Assembly (NCBI GenBank): GCA_013368325.1
Contig: JAACJK010000165.1
Span: 682,001-746,000 of the forward strand
Reading direction: 5' to 3'
Length of the DNA: 64,000 nt
From: Ephemerocybe angulata
Lineage: Eukaryota; Basidiomycota; Agaricomycetes; Agaricales; Psathyrellaceae
Shown here: positions 10,381 through 22,619 of the stretch, in pieces
Numbering within the stretch: position 1 is the stretch's first letter
How the letters are laid out: the number at the start of each line of letters is the position of its first letter
Position numbers and translations under genes: made by a program
Notes under the pieces: generated by a model
The model's database searches: none
What the model was told of the DNA's origin: nothing
The model's input: the letters and a program-made list of their open reading frames with translations, nothing else

Positions 10381-13300
10381 CTACGAGTCTTCGCTTCCTT
10401 TCCCCCCAAATTCCCGTGACTCCAGATGCCTCTCGAGACTCCTCCTTCGGGCCTCCAAAAGAAACCCTTTTAAAACCAACACACACTTGTCTTGCTCATC
10501 CTTCGACGCAGGATCCTCCCAGCGCCAGCCTTCCGGTGGATGTTCAAGCCGGCGCTCAACGTCAGCCACATCGACGATAATTTCGGGAACTGCGCAGAGG
10601 TCCGTGACAATGGTCTCGTTGCCTCTGAAGGCCGCCCATGTCAAGGCCGTCCACCCGCTGGTGTCCGCTGCATTGACGTTGGTCCCAGGCACAGCGAGGA
10701 GGAGTTTGAGAACAGTGTCGTGTCCTTTCTCGGCCGCAAATTGCAAGGGTGTCCGCCCATCGGTGTCGGGCGCATTGACGTTGATCCCAGGCGCAGCGAG
10801 AAGGAGCCTGACAACAGCTTCATGGCCCTTCTCAGCCGCAAAATGCAACGCCGTCCACCCGCTGGTGTCCGCTGCATTGACGTTGGTCCCAGGCGCCGCG
10901 ATGAGGAGCTTGACAACAGCTTCATTCTCATGGCCCCGGGCCCAATCACCCGCAATATGCAAGGGTGTCAGCCCACCTGCGCCGGCCGCATTGACGACGA
11001 TGCCAGGTGCGGCGAGAAGGAGCCTGACAACTTCTTCGCGGCCCTCCTGAACCGCAAAGCTCAAGGGTGTCCACCCATTGTTGCTTGGCGCGTTGATGTC
11101 AATCCCAGGCGCAGCGAGGAGGAGCTTAACAACAGCCCCGTGTCCGACACTGGCTGCAATAGTCAAGGGTATCCCCCCTCCGGTAGCTGGCACGTTGACG
11201 TTGATGCCAGGTGCGGCGAGAAGGAGCTTGACAACTTCTTCACGGCCCTTCCGAACCGCAAAATACAAGGGTGTATACCCAAAGTTGTCTGGCGCGTTGA
11301 TGTCGATCCCAGGCGCAGCGAGGAGGAGCTTAACAATTGCTTCGTGTCCGTGATAACCGGCAAAGCTCAAGGGTGTCCTCCCACTGATGTCTGGGGCATT
11401 GACATCGATCCCAGGTGCAGCGAGGAGGAGCCTGACAACAGCTTCATGGCCCCGGTTTCGATCAATCGCAGATTTCAACGGTGTCGACCCACCTAGGCCG
11501 GCCGCATTGACCTTGATGCCAGGTACGGCGAGAAGGAGCCTGACAATTCCTTCGCGGCCCTTCCCAGCCGCAAGGCTCAAGGGTGTCCACTCATTGGGGT
11601 CTGGCATATTGACATCGATCCCAGGTGTGGCGAGGAGGAGCTCGATGATGGCTTCAAATTCCTTGGCATTGATCGCATATAGCAAAGCTGTTCTCCCGGC
11701 AAAGTTTCTTGCATTGACGTTGAGACCCGACAGCGCCTCAAAGAAAGCCTTAAAAGATGATTTGCAGACCCAAGGTTAGTCGAGACACGTGTATAGAATC
11801 AGAGAAGAGCGTATACCTCACGCGTACCGTCTCCATACTTGAATTCTAGAGACGGAACGAGAAGCTTGACTGCGGCTCCATAACCATTCTCTGCTGCTTG
11901 AATGAGAGCCGCCATTCCATCTACACAGGGGAATCAACTTGCCAGTACATAACTGAAAGTATGTCGCTTTTCAAACCTATGGACCCCGTCTCCACTTTAT
12001 TAAGGAGCCGAAGACAATTTGTATTATCACTGGCGACCATATACGTGTCTCTCCGATAACCATCTGTGTAGACAATAAGTGCACGCACAAGTTACCCTCG
12101 TTAGAGCTTGCGTTAGAGCATACCTTTTATGTTTGGATCTGCCCCTGCTTCTAAAAGGGTTCTGATGATATCCAAGTCTCGGAGGTTGCAAGCCATGTGC
12201 ATTGCAGATATGCCCCCTATACACATTAATCAGCCACTGGCCAAGGTCCACCATGAATTGTGTGGTTGCCATGGATCGACATACCCTCAAGTTCTGCATT
12301 CGGATTTGCCCCCCTCGAAACCATCGCCAACACCATATTCAGATCCTGTGCCTTGATAGCACCCCCGAGCCCCATATCCAAATCCTTCTGTCGTTGTTTC
12401 GTCCTGCGAGCAAGAATCGTCTCGGCGAGGTCACGGAGAGGCATAAACAACAAAAGCATCGCCAGGATCTGGCCAAACCCCCACACGGCTTCCTCCTTAT
12501 CCTGAAGGTCCCCGTTTTGCTTGAGCGCGAGCTCAATATCGATGATGAACACGAGGTTAACAACCAACAGGAATATTAGACCGATAAACGGCGGAAACAT
12601 GCTCCAGCGCCGAGCGATGGAGTTGCAGATACGGCGAGTCGTGAGGCGGAGCCAAGCGTAGTAGAAGGGGGAATGTGGAACTGATACCTCGCCAGGTCCT
12701 ACTTCCTTTGGAATGGGTAGAGCGCGGCAGAATGAGTAGAGCCCGAGGAATATCGCGATTGGGAGGAGGAGGTTGATTCCAGGCACAAGGAATATGGAGT
12801 AGATGACGAACGACGCGATCCGGAGCGCCTCCGAAGCAAACGGCACATGCCCTCCCAGGATGGTGACGAGGGCGTACTTGGCGGCACATTCGTTTGACGT
12901 ATCCCGCCCCTCTCCGAACGTCCGAATGTTACTCCAGAGCCAGAGCCCTAAGCCAGCCATGAGGGTAAGATGGAGCGATCCCAGAAGTAAGACGAAGCGT
13001 TTGACAAGAATCTTAGCACCCCTCCGCGAGTCGTTGTCGCCGTCTGCAAACATGATGAGCAGCGTTCACAAACATCCCAGGTATGAAGTTCGAGAGGCAC
13101 CTAGTATCTGAGCAGACGGCGCCACGCCATCATCGGATTTCCCGGCCTCTGGGTCCGTGCTATCGTGTCCCGGCCGTCCTCGACTCGTACCTGTCAGGGA
13201 GAGGTTAGTTCTCCGGCAATGAAAGCTTTATGGGCATGGCACTCACCAGGTATAACCGAAACAGCGAGGCCTCTGATATGCCGGGCCCACGCACTCCAGG

Positions 13301-13658
13301 TGGGTGGAACCCAACGCGGATTGTTCCCCTGGCTCTTGTACTGAACGTAAAGCAAGAAGTAGATGAAAGCATTCGTGTTGTTCATCCAACTCATGTTGAG
13401 AACGATACTGGCGTGATAGTTCGTCAATCCCAGCGTCTGAGCCTGAACGATGGAGGATATGAGGATCGCGAACGCGAGAACGAGGTTCGTCGTGGCCTGT
13501 GTTTCCGCGGCATCCAATTCGCCCCGAGTAACCTTTCCGTCCGCGAGTGCCCAGAATGCGGGGATGAAGCACAGGAGATTTTGGATGTAGATCGCGATGC
13601 GGACGCCGACACCCGCGATGTCTGGATTGCCTGGGAGTTTGCAAGAGCCACTAGACAT
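10381..13658 (-). CDS. A1: seven-transmembrane ankyrin-repeat protein, array copy 1
   Basis: I do not recognise a named family. The start ATG at 13656-13658 gives MSSGSCKLPGNPDIAGVGVR, and all N-terminally complete paralogues share the NPDIAG(V/I)GVR motif. Exon 1 (13247-13658) holds hydrophobic segments at about residues 21-38, 58-78 and 82-106. After a small linker exon, the exon spanning about 12286-13044 holds four more (RFVLLLGSLHLTLMAGLGLW, FVIYSIFLVPGINLLLPIAI, FPPFIGLIFLLVVNLVFII, FGQILAMLLLFMPL), then a basic stretch and GANPNAELEG, the start of the ankyrin part. Several short exons follow. The last, 10381 to about 11740, encodes about ten 34-residue ankyrin repeats (KLLLAAPGIDVNA; GRTPLSFA). 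The tail is charged. The N-terminus may sit in a membrane with the ankyrins in the cytosol. The gene appears intact, but small exons near 11.8-12.2 kb are read only approximately. Confidence 0.8.
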
Positions 13659-15072
13659 AGAGATGGAGGGGGATGCAAAGGAGCGGCAAGCCGGTGTCGC
13701 TGCAATCCAAGTACATCGCAAGGCATGAGGCAGATATGATCGAAAGCAGGCTCCGTTTCGCATCGGCATCGGACAAACGCTGAAATGAGAGAGCATGGCA
13801 GGCAGATCAAAGCCGTGTGATGAGTGAAGAACAATGAGCATGCGTGAGCACTCAAGAAAACCCAGTTCTTCCGAGGTTAGAACGCCCACACCCGTACCCA
13901 CAGGGACACACACCGGTCGCCCACCAACACAAATTTTGCCTTGATTAGGCAGAGAATCGAAGAGAGATCTACGATAAGGAGACCGATGATACGCTAAAGA
14001 CCGGCTTGAGCTACAAGTAGCGAGTGTTGAGTCTACGCATCGAAATGCGTTGGGTGGTTACTCACCGTAGATAACACGACTATCTCAACCTCACTCCCCG
14101 TTTGCCTACCTATCATTAACATCTTCTCGGCTGACTTTGAGTTCGTTGGACTCGTATTGTGTCGGAACAAATGAATATCACGTCGCCCGAGTCAGTCGTA
14201 GTTTCTCTCGCAAAGCTCAGCCCTGCAGTGTTGAAGACTCAAGGACACTCTCGCCGCTCGGCCTTCCGCAGTGCTTCCTGCATCCTCCACGATGACCAGG
14301 CGAAGAGAAAAAACGACCATGCTGAGCTGGTGAGCCAATATAAGGTGAGCTAGCGCAAAGGGAATGAAAATCTGAGACACTCACCGGATATCGTCTACTC
14401 CTTCCCCACAGGCTCCAATGACAGCCTCAGCCAAATGCATGCCGACGAACAACTAAACAGGAGACTTAACCGCTACAGTCATACCTCGCGCGCGAGTTCA
14501 TCTCAGTCAGGCAAAAGGCAAGTTACTGAGTTCTGCATTCAGATGGCGTCGTTCTCGATGTCGACGACATGGTGGTCGAGTTCAAGCAACAGAGCCGGTG
14601 GTAATAGCCGCCCTGATGCCGACCAAGCGCCTTTGATTGCCGGATCGCATAGCCAGGATAGGGGCAAAATCTCTTGCCTTCAAGTTCGAGAGAATCTCGC
14701 CTGAGTTCCTGAGTTTACCTGGCCAACTTCGCGTCAGCTCATTGTATTCAAGAAATAGCTCGATTTTTTTGACTTAGTCGGGACTAACGGTGGGGGTCGT
14801 GCGAGCGAAGGATCCGGCGTTTCGCGTGACGCGGCCAAACCACGACAACCTTGCGACAACCTTCCATGTAAGTCCAACTCAAGGCCTCCTCTCGTACTCT
14901 GAATATAACTCCAGACGTCAGCTACACGCTCCGCCAATATACAGGAGATCCGGGGGCTGCACCACGCTCTATGGCATCACTGGGAAAAGTGAATCGCAAA
15001 ACATCGGATGAAAGAGAGCCGAGAATTTTTCCATAACAGACAAGTTCCAATCGTGTTACAGAGAGGGCGCAG
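13659..15072. other. 5' flank of A1 and spacer before the F-box gene
   Basis: No gene is supported. The part from about 13,970 to 14,720 is paralogous to about 23,200-24,080 upstream of A2: it shares the string ending GTGTTGAGTC/CTACG, ACTCACCGG sites and a block around 14,555-14,670 with CGACGACATGGTGGT and GGATAGGGGCAA. Minus-strand splice-donor-like strings (GTGAGTAACC, GTGAGTGTC) recur at matching places, hinting at decayed exons. Confidence 0.5.
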
Positions 15073-16996
15073 CTACGTAGTATACTTACTTACTGGTTTC
15101 CAACCTAAAGCGAAGGGATTATCATCAAGCGGCAAGTTCGCTTTACACAGCGAGTATCCGAGGCCTCCTGCAACCTCTCGTTCCGGATTCACAAGCTGCA
15201 GGTCAAGCCCAGCTTCTACCAGATCAGCACATTCCCTCCTTAACCTGTCGCGTGCCATTCCCTTTCGGCAGGGAATGTAGAGCTGCTTGAACGGTCCTGA
15301 CGGCGAGGTTGAGCGCATACGAAGTAGGCCCAAGATGCCTCCCGTGCTGAAGGACGTGCCACCTTCCAATCTGAGGTACTGCAGGAGAGGGCACGCGTAT
15401 GACTGAGCTTGTTTGGCTCCTTTGGGAGTGAGAACCTCCAAAAGCTCGTCGTCCAAAACTGGTTCGAACGAGGAGAAAGCCGAGAGAATCCCGTCGCCGA
15501 AATGTCCTTCAAATCCTCCGCTATCGCTTCCGCCGTCCTCTTCGTCCGAGAGATGGATTTCGTGTTCGGCGCTCGCTTCGTGGTGTAGATGCAGCTGCAA
15601 GAGGTTCGGGAGCTCGAACAGAAGCTTGCCAAGATAACCTTTAGGCATGTTGGGGAATGTGAACTGCAAAGTGGTTAATCGGGGCCCATATCTATCGGTG
15701 AGTGCTGAGAGAACGTTGACGGGGCCTTCGATTTCCTCGACGCTGAGGTGGAGGGAGGATAACACAGGCCAGTCACACTTTGCGAGGAAGTCGACAACAT
15801 GTAGGTTCTTCAAATCGGCGAGAGAGAGAGAAACGTGCTTCAGTTTTGGCAAAATGACGGCTTCTCGACGCGGGCTCGGCAGTTCCTGAAACTGATAGCA
15901 TCTCGCCTCGAGTAATTTGAGGTTTGGGCAGAGCGCCAGGACGTCAAGGAGAACATCGCAGATGATAAAGCTGACGAGACAATTTTCGTTGTGATCGCGA
16001 CAGTGGGGTTGGATCCTCAACGATTCGAGATTCGACCACGGATGTGGGCCTTTCATAGTGTCGGGCAGGGTTGTTAAGCTGAAGGAGGTGAATAGGGTCA
16101 GCTCCTTCAGATGCATGTTGTCCTCCAAATGCAACGCTGCCAGAATGTCGTCACATTCGAGGTGCGTATAAAGCCTGCCATTGGGCATGGCCGTCAGGTC
16201 GATATATAGGTCCAGCTTCCGTACACGGCGAAACGGGTTTCTTCCTTTTTTTTCAAGCGACTGGAGCAGCTCTGCGATTGGATATCGGCGTCCACTTAGA
16301 GTGATCGACATATTCTCCAATCTGGTCAAGGCCGGAGAGAGGACGGAAAGCAGAAGATCGATGTCCGGAATAGTAGGGAGGAACGCGACGGGCAGAGTGC
16401 CAAAGGAGAGCGAAAGGGGAACTGATCCTGAGCGTGCCATCCATTCCTTGATCGTGGACATTCTGTTCGCGTTGGAGGAGTAGTCAAGCAATCTTGAGAG
16501 GAGCGGGATATGGAGGGTCGACCAGAGGCGAGGGGTGGAGAACGCAACAGCTCGCCATCGACGTGATACGTGAGTAAGTAGGACGGGTGAGTCGGCTGGG
16601 GAAAATGTAGCGTTGTGGTTAGGTGGGAGGCAATTGAGGAATATTTCGCGGAGGAGATCGTCCGGGAGACGTCTGGCGGGTGACAAAAGCGCAGAATGGG
16701 CAGCGATGAACAGTTTCAGTTCTTCAAGTTCAAGGTTAGGCCCAATATCTTCTTCTGTGGCCTCGCGTACTATCCGTGCTTGATCCTCCGGCCTGGAAAG
16801 ACCGATTCTGAGTGTCTCAAGATAGCCTTCGATGTTTCGACATGCTTCTTCAGAAGGCACGTAGTTGGTATTCAGCACGGATTGGAACGGGGATCTAGTC
16901 CCTTGTATCAGGGATAAGTCGTCGAGTTTCGGGAAAGCCAATAGATATTACTCTACCTTGCTTGTCGTCGATAGCTTGGATTCGGAATGCCGACAT
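15073..16996 (-). CDS. F-box-like protein with leucine-rich C-terminal region
   Basis: F-box proteins are substrate adaptors of SCF ubiquitin ligases; the substrate here is unknown. The start ATG at 16994-16996 opens a 40-nt exon (MSAFRIQAIDDKQ). A 55-bp intron (16902-16956) then joins in frame to one long exon ending at the TAG in 15073-15075, for about 622 residues. The F-box-like motif begins at about residue 92: LPDDLLREIFLNCLPP, then LTHVSRRWRAVAFSTPRLW. The remainder is leucine-rich with irregular LRR-like strands (LKELTLFTSFSLTTLP, LESLRI, LKLLEARCYQF, LSSLHLSVEEI). This is the domain order of the large F-box families of Agaricomycetes. It lies between array copies A1 and A2, is on their strand, and has no paralogue elsewhere in the window. 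Confidence 0.85.
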
Positions 16997-19653
16997 GGTG
17001 ATGGTCATGGTTCAAGAAAGATGATTCCCATATGGCTTGTCGAGTCCAAGCAACGAGGTCGGCGGCAATCCACGCAAAAGGATCTGATCGCCGGAAGGCA
17101 TCACCGAAATAGGGGCAAGCGCTTTCTCTCCCTGTCATGCTCGACGGATTCCTGCTCGGTCGACATCGAGCAGCTCATTTGACCTCCCCAGCCATCCAGA
17201 AGGACTCGACGCCATTCGCAACCTGGGCAGAGAGCTGTGTGACTTTTCCGGAGCGGAGAGGCGTGACGCGCATGTCGCTTTCCAACCACGACGCCGAACT
17301 TTCTCTTCCCCAAGCTCAGCCTTCTGTGGTAAGCCCAGTTGAATCCTTTTCTCTTTGTCTCAAGGTGACTTGGGCGTTCAGACTTCTGGTCTCCCTCCCA
17401 TGCCAGATATTCAGGCGACGCCTCTACGGACGCTTAGGTGATCGAACTCCCGTCGCGCTCCCTCCTCAGCGCCTTTCCTCTCCAAGTTCAACCTATGGTA
17501 ATTCCTTCTCGGCGTCTCGTCATATCTTTTCAAGCTGACCCCAACGATCAGATACCCTCCTTCTCAACCATGCCAGGGATCCAGGCCACGCCTCTACGCC
17601 CGGCTTCAGTGGTTGAGCGCTGAGCTCTCGTCGCCCTTTACCTGGCCTGCATTACCGACTTTCCCTCCTGCAACTATTAGATGCCTCCGATCCCTCCCTC
17701 TAGAACCGCCTTCAACACCTCGAGTCCTCCAGACCCGCGTTCGAAGATGTCGACAACGACTCACGGGATATCCAGCCTGAAGGAGGACCGTCCACCACAA
17801 CCTCGCCTTCGCCCCAATAGCGCGTTTGAGAGCTTTGAATCCAGTCCCCCGCCATGATTCCAGATAAATTGTCCCCACCGTCTTCCCTTAAAATTCAACG
17901 CCGTCGCCCTCTTGGGCCTGTCGACTACCGCGCGGCACTCAATTTGCCTGAAGACTCACCGGCATTCCACTGGTCATCTTGAGGAGGCTCTCGCCCGCTA
18001 CCTCTGTCTGAAAGCTCGTTTTCGACCGCTTTACCTCGGCCAACCTACGGCACCACTTCAAGCTTCATTCTTCGCCTCTTCTTTCGAGTCGTCAAATACG
18101 ACCGCAGCATCTGGATCAGTCTCAACCCTCCTCCTGATCCCTACTCCTCTCAACTCTACAAACAGAGTGCCTGCATCTGTCAACCTGGCGCTGACAGAGT
18201 CGACGTCTCCTCCGCCCCTCAAAAATGTCTCTCGATATCGTGCACGGATCCACCCCTCCACCACATCCACGTCACGATCCAGGAACGATTCATGTAGGAA
18301 ACCGGCGAAGCCGAACAGGAGAAGGGGGGAATTGCCAGGGGAAGTGCACGAGAAACGATTGAAGTATATGACGGAACACAGGGAGAATGCACCAGGGGAA
18401 GGGGATACGACGCCGGGAAATCGTACTGCGCCGACGGGGCGGTAGGTATGGCAAGCCAGCCCGGCCGTCCACTCTGCAGAGGCTGGTCTTGCTTAGCAGT
18501 CGACAGCCTGCAGTCGTCGGATAGCGAGTGCTCTAGAGCGGCGGAGAAAACAGAGTCGAGGGTGGAAGGGCGAAACACAAGATTGTCTGTCAAGCAACCA
18601 CGGGGCGAGTGCCGAGAGGGAGCGGGCGGCAAGGCCACTCCTTCGGTTGTGGCGATCTCGCGGTTAGATGTGGGGGAATGGTCTACGTATCCTAACGCGC
18701 GTTCTACGGGATATCGTAGCACGGGAGATAAGCGCTGGGGGATTTGCGGGGGATATATTAGCGCCCACCTTCCGGGAGTTCGTCTCAGCTCTCGATGCAC
18801 TCCATCGAGTATTGCCGGTGGGTGTAATTGACAGTCCTATTTACGATCCCAGTTCAGGGCTAACAATCCTCTAGATCCCCCGGGGTCTGCATCTGCACTC
18901 GTGAACATAGCTTCGCGTTGTTTAGAGAGTTCATGCTTCAAGGTAGGAGTAGCTATCTCGCTTCAGGTCCAAGCAGAATTGACCTAACCACATAAGTTTT
19001 GTTTAGGGCAACAAAAACTCTTGGTGGAGACAGAAACTCTCTATTGTGAAATTGGGCGGGCGAAGATAGGTGCTGCACGCAGCTCTCGGACCAGAAAGAC
19101 ATTACAAGGCTGGTATTTTAGTATATCTGAGAGACGTACAAGGGTATTGCCCTCCCATTCGTGCATGGTTACGTAGTAGATTTACGCCTATTTCTTCGCT
19201 TGTTGTTCTTTATTACGCATATTCTTGGTGCTGCTCATTTAAGCGCCCGTCGAGCTTTACCGTCCATTCAGCGAGATTCCACGTCCCATGCCTTTGGATC
19301 GTACCTGAACTGTATGTCAGAGGGTAAACAAGCGCACAGATGTATGACTGAGGCTGTTAAGCTGTGGTAGGCCGTACGCGTAGGGGTGGATCATATCATT
19401 TAAGTTGGGCAATGGGCGCCACGAAGCATGTATATATTCTTCGCGCGGGACAGCACCTCCACGTGTAATGCTGGAGGGAAATGGAGCTGAGCTTGAAGCC
19501 GTGAATCACAATCTCTGAGTTGGTTCGTCAAATGTTCGTTACAGGAAATTGGGATAAAATAAACACAGAGAGGACCATACGGCAGTACTGGTCATGATAG
19601 AAAGGTATAGAGACGGGTCCACGTTACAGTCCGAACTTAATAATACACCTCGC
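16997..19653. repeat. Spacer segment S2 (paralogous to S3-S6), 3' flank of A2
   Basis: This is duplicated, mostly decayed sequence. A block at about 17,030-17,120 repeats the AAGCAACGAGG...ATAGGGGCAA family. A fossil intron at 17498-17551 (GTAATTCCTTCTCGG...CTGACCCCAACGATCAG) has counterparts at 36254-36307 and about 50010-50063. Positions 17,900-18,290 keep a shared decayed frame (GPVDY...). The last part, 19239 onward, starts with TTAAGCGCCC and matches the 3' flanks of A4, A5 and A6 and, in part, A3. Long frames on either strand (for example 18219-18800) are not preserved in the other copies, so I do not call a gene. Confidence 0.6.
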
Positions 19654-22619
19654 CTACGGGTCGTCCCTTTGTCCTCCACTAGGTTCGCCTCCTTCTGATC
19701 CATCCTGATCCCCGCCCCCTTTCGATCCCACAAACTCTTTCAATATCCGCACGCACTTGTCCTGCTTATCCTTCGACGCAGCATACATCCAATCCATGCC
19801 TTCAGGCGGATTTTCAAGATGCCGCTTGACCTCCGCCACATCGACGATAATCTCGGGAACTGCGCAGAGGTCCTGGACAATAGCTTCTTTGCCTTTGAAG
19901 GCCGCCCAAGTCAAGGCCGTCCACCCACTGGTGTCCGCCGCATTGACGTCGATCCCAGGCGCGGCGAGAAGGAGCTTAACAACTGCTTCGTAGCCGTACC
20001 TGGCTGCAATTATCAAGGGCGTCCTCCCATCGGGATCTGGCAGGTTGACGTCGATCCCGGGCGCGGCGAGAAGGAGCTTGGCAACTGCTTCGTAGCCGTA
20101 CCTGGCTGCAAATATCAAGGGTGTCCACCCATTGGTGTTTGGCACGTTGACGTCGATGCCAGGCGCGGCGAGAAGGAGCTTGACAACAGCTTCATGGCCC
20201 CACTCAGCTGCAAGCCTCAAGGGTGTCCGCCCATTGGTGTCTGGCGCATTGACGGCGATCCCAGGCGCGGCGAGAAGGAGCTCGACAACAGCTTCGTGGC
20301 CACCCTCAGCCGCAAAACTCAAGGTTGTCTGCCCCCTGGTGTTCGGCGCGTTGACGTCAATCCCAGGCGCGGCGAGAAGGAGCTTGACAACTGCTTCGTG
20401 GCCTTTCTCAGCCCCAAAACTCAAGGGTGTCCGTCCACTGGTGTCTGCCGCGTTGACGTCGATACTAGGCGCGGCGAGAAGGAGCTTGACAATAGCTTGG
20501 TGGCCTTTCCTGGCCGCAAGGCTCAAGGTCGTAAACCCATCGGTGTTTGGCGCGTTGACATCGATCCCAGGCGCGGCGAGAAGGAGCTTCAAGATGACAG
20601 TTTCAAATTCCTGGGCCTTTGTGACCGCCGCGGCAGGTGAGGCTATACCGTCGGTGTTTCCGGCATTTACATTGATTCCGGTCCCGGAGAGAGCCTCAAG
20701 GAAACTCTTGAAGACAGTTTTGTTTTCAATTCATATTGGGCAGGCTTTAGCACATACCTCTTTTTCGCCAAGCTTAATCCCCAGAAACCCAAGAAAGACC
20801 TTGAATGCAGCTCCATATCCATTATTTGCTGCCTGAACAAGAGCTTTAACCGGATCTACAGATGAAGTGTGAGTTTCACGTAGCTGATATCCTGCTACTC
20901 GACAGACCTAGAGACCCCTTCTCGACTTGATTGAGAAGTCGAAGACAATCTTTATTATCACTGTCAATTTTATAGCTCCGAGCCGCCGAAGCATAACGAC
21001 CCGAGGGATCTCTCCTATTGCCATCTATATATATGGTGAGTGCACGCGCAGGTCACACTCATTGGAGCCTACCTTCAATGTTTGGGTCAGCTCCTGCTTC
21101 TAATAGGATTCTGGTGACGTTCCAATCTTCATGATTGCAAGCCATGCGCACTGCGGATATCTCTCCTGTATTCAATCAGTTACCGGCTAAGGTCAAGTTT
21201 CAACCATGAATTGATATACCCTCAAAATTTGCATTCGGATTCGCTCCCCTTGCAATCCAGGTTTGAACCATGCTCCGATCCTTTGCATTGATAGCGCCCC
21301 CAAGGCCCATATCCAAGTCCTTTTGTCGTTGCTTCATCCTACGAGCAAGAATCGTTTCGGCGAGGTCGCGGAGGGGCATGAACAACAAGAGCATCGCCAG
21401 AATCTGACCGAATCCCCACTCGGCTTCGTTCCCTCCCTGGAGGCCTGCATTTTGCTTCAGCGCAAGCTCGATGTCGATGATGAAGACGAGGTTGATGGCT
21501 AAGAGGAAGAGTAGACCGATACATGGTGGAAGGATGGCCCAACGCTGCACAATGGTGTTGGAGGCACGGCAAATCCCAAACCAGAACCTCGAACGGTGAA
21601 TATAGGAGTCGGGTGTCCCTTCAGAGCCTGCGACCTTTGGAATTGGGACGACTTGGTGAAGATGATAAAACCCAAGGAACACGATGATCGGGAGAAGGAG
21701 GTTGACTCCGGGGACGAGGAATACCGCGTAGATAGCCAAAGAGATGATCCGCAGCGCCTCTGAAGCGAACGGGACATGCTTTCCCAAGATCGCGAGCAGC
21801 GCGTGCTTGGCCGCACAGTCGTTGGCAGTATCCTGACCCTTCCCGAAAGCCCAGATATTACTCCATAGCCACAGCCCGAGACCGGCCATGAGGCTGAGGT
21901 GTAGCGAGCCCAGGAGCAAAACGAAGCGCTTGACGAGAAGCTTTGCGCCGGCGCGTGCATAGTCGTCGTGGCCCTGTAGATCCTCTGCATCCGTCCGATG
22001 AGTATTCACAATGCTTCAGGAAGAAAAGTCCGGTCTCACCTGTCTGAGTTCGCCCGGTACCACTCCGAATTGAGGTAGTGTCTGCGCCTTTCATCTGGCC
22101 GAGTTCTGCATTTGAGCCAGCACTCGTCTGATTTGAGCTTGCAGTTCCTGTCGCGAAGCGGTTTAGATTCTTCAACTGAAAGATGAAAAAACATCGGTAC
22201 TCACCGCGGTGAACGACAGAGACAACCAATTCCCGAACATGTTGAGCCCACGCGCGCCAGGTAGGGGCAACCCGCCCCCGAATGCCTGGTTGGCTCTTGT
22301 GTTGAATGTAGAGAAGAAAATAGATGAACGCGTTCGTATTGTTCAGCCAGGACATGTTGAGGACGATGCTGGCGTGGTAGTTCGTTAAACCGAGTGTCTG
22401 TGCCTGGACGATGGAGGAAATGAGGATTGCGAAAGCGAGGACAAGGTTGGTCGTGGCCTGATTCTCGGCGGCGTCCAATTCGCCCTGCGAAACCTTCCCG
22501 TCGAAGAGCGCCCAAAAAGCCGGGAAGAAGCACAGGAGGGTTTGGACGTAGATCGCGATACGAACGCCGACGCCAGCGATGTCTGGATTTCCAGGGATCT
22601 TGCAACTTCCGGCCGCCAT
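19654..22619 (-). CDS. A2: seven-transmembrane ankyrin-repeat protein, array copy 2
   Basis: The ATG at 22617-22619 gives MAAGSCKIPGNPDIAGVGVR. Three hydrophobic segments lie in exon 1. The exon at about 21215-22000 adds four: KRFVLLLGSLHLSLMAGLGL, LAIYAVFLVPGVNLLLPIIV, LPPCIGLLFLLAINLVFII and FGQILAMLLLFMPL. Short exons follow and keep the frame through SFLEALSGTGINVNA. The last exon carries about seven full 34-residue ankyrin repeats (GHEAVVKLLLAAPGIDVNA, GRTPLSF). It ends in a charged tail: DKQDKCVRILKEFV, then GGDQDGSEGGEPSGG. The same tail occurs in A6. No disabling change was seen. The function is unknown; the shape suggests a membrane receptor or scaffold. Confidence 0.8.

Noticed and set aside
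10492..11496. Long plus-strand open frame (334 codons) opposite the A1 ankyrin exon, and similar frames opposite A2, A3, A4 and A6
   Set aside because: They are antisense images of the 102-bp repeats: the repeat period is a multiple of three, so any stop-free frame stays open. No start context, splice pattern or independent domain supports them.
18219..18800. Minus-strand frame of 193 codons with an ATG in spacer S2
   Set aside because: The homologous stretches in S3, S4 and S6 are interrupted at different places and the product is low in conserved motifs; it is likely chance openness in GC-rich decayed DNA.
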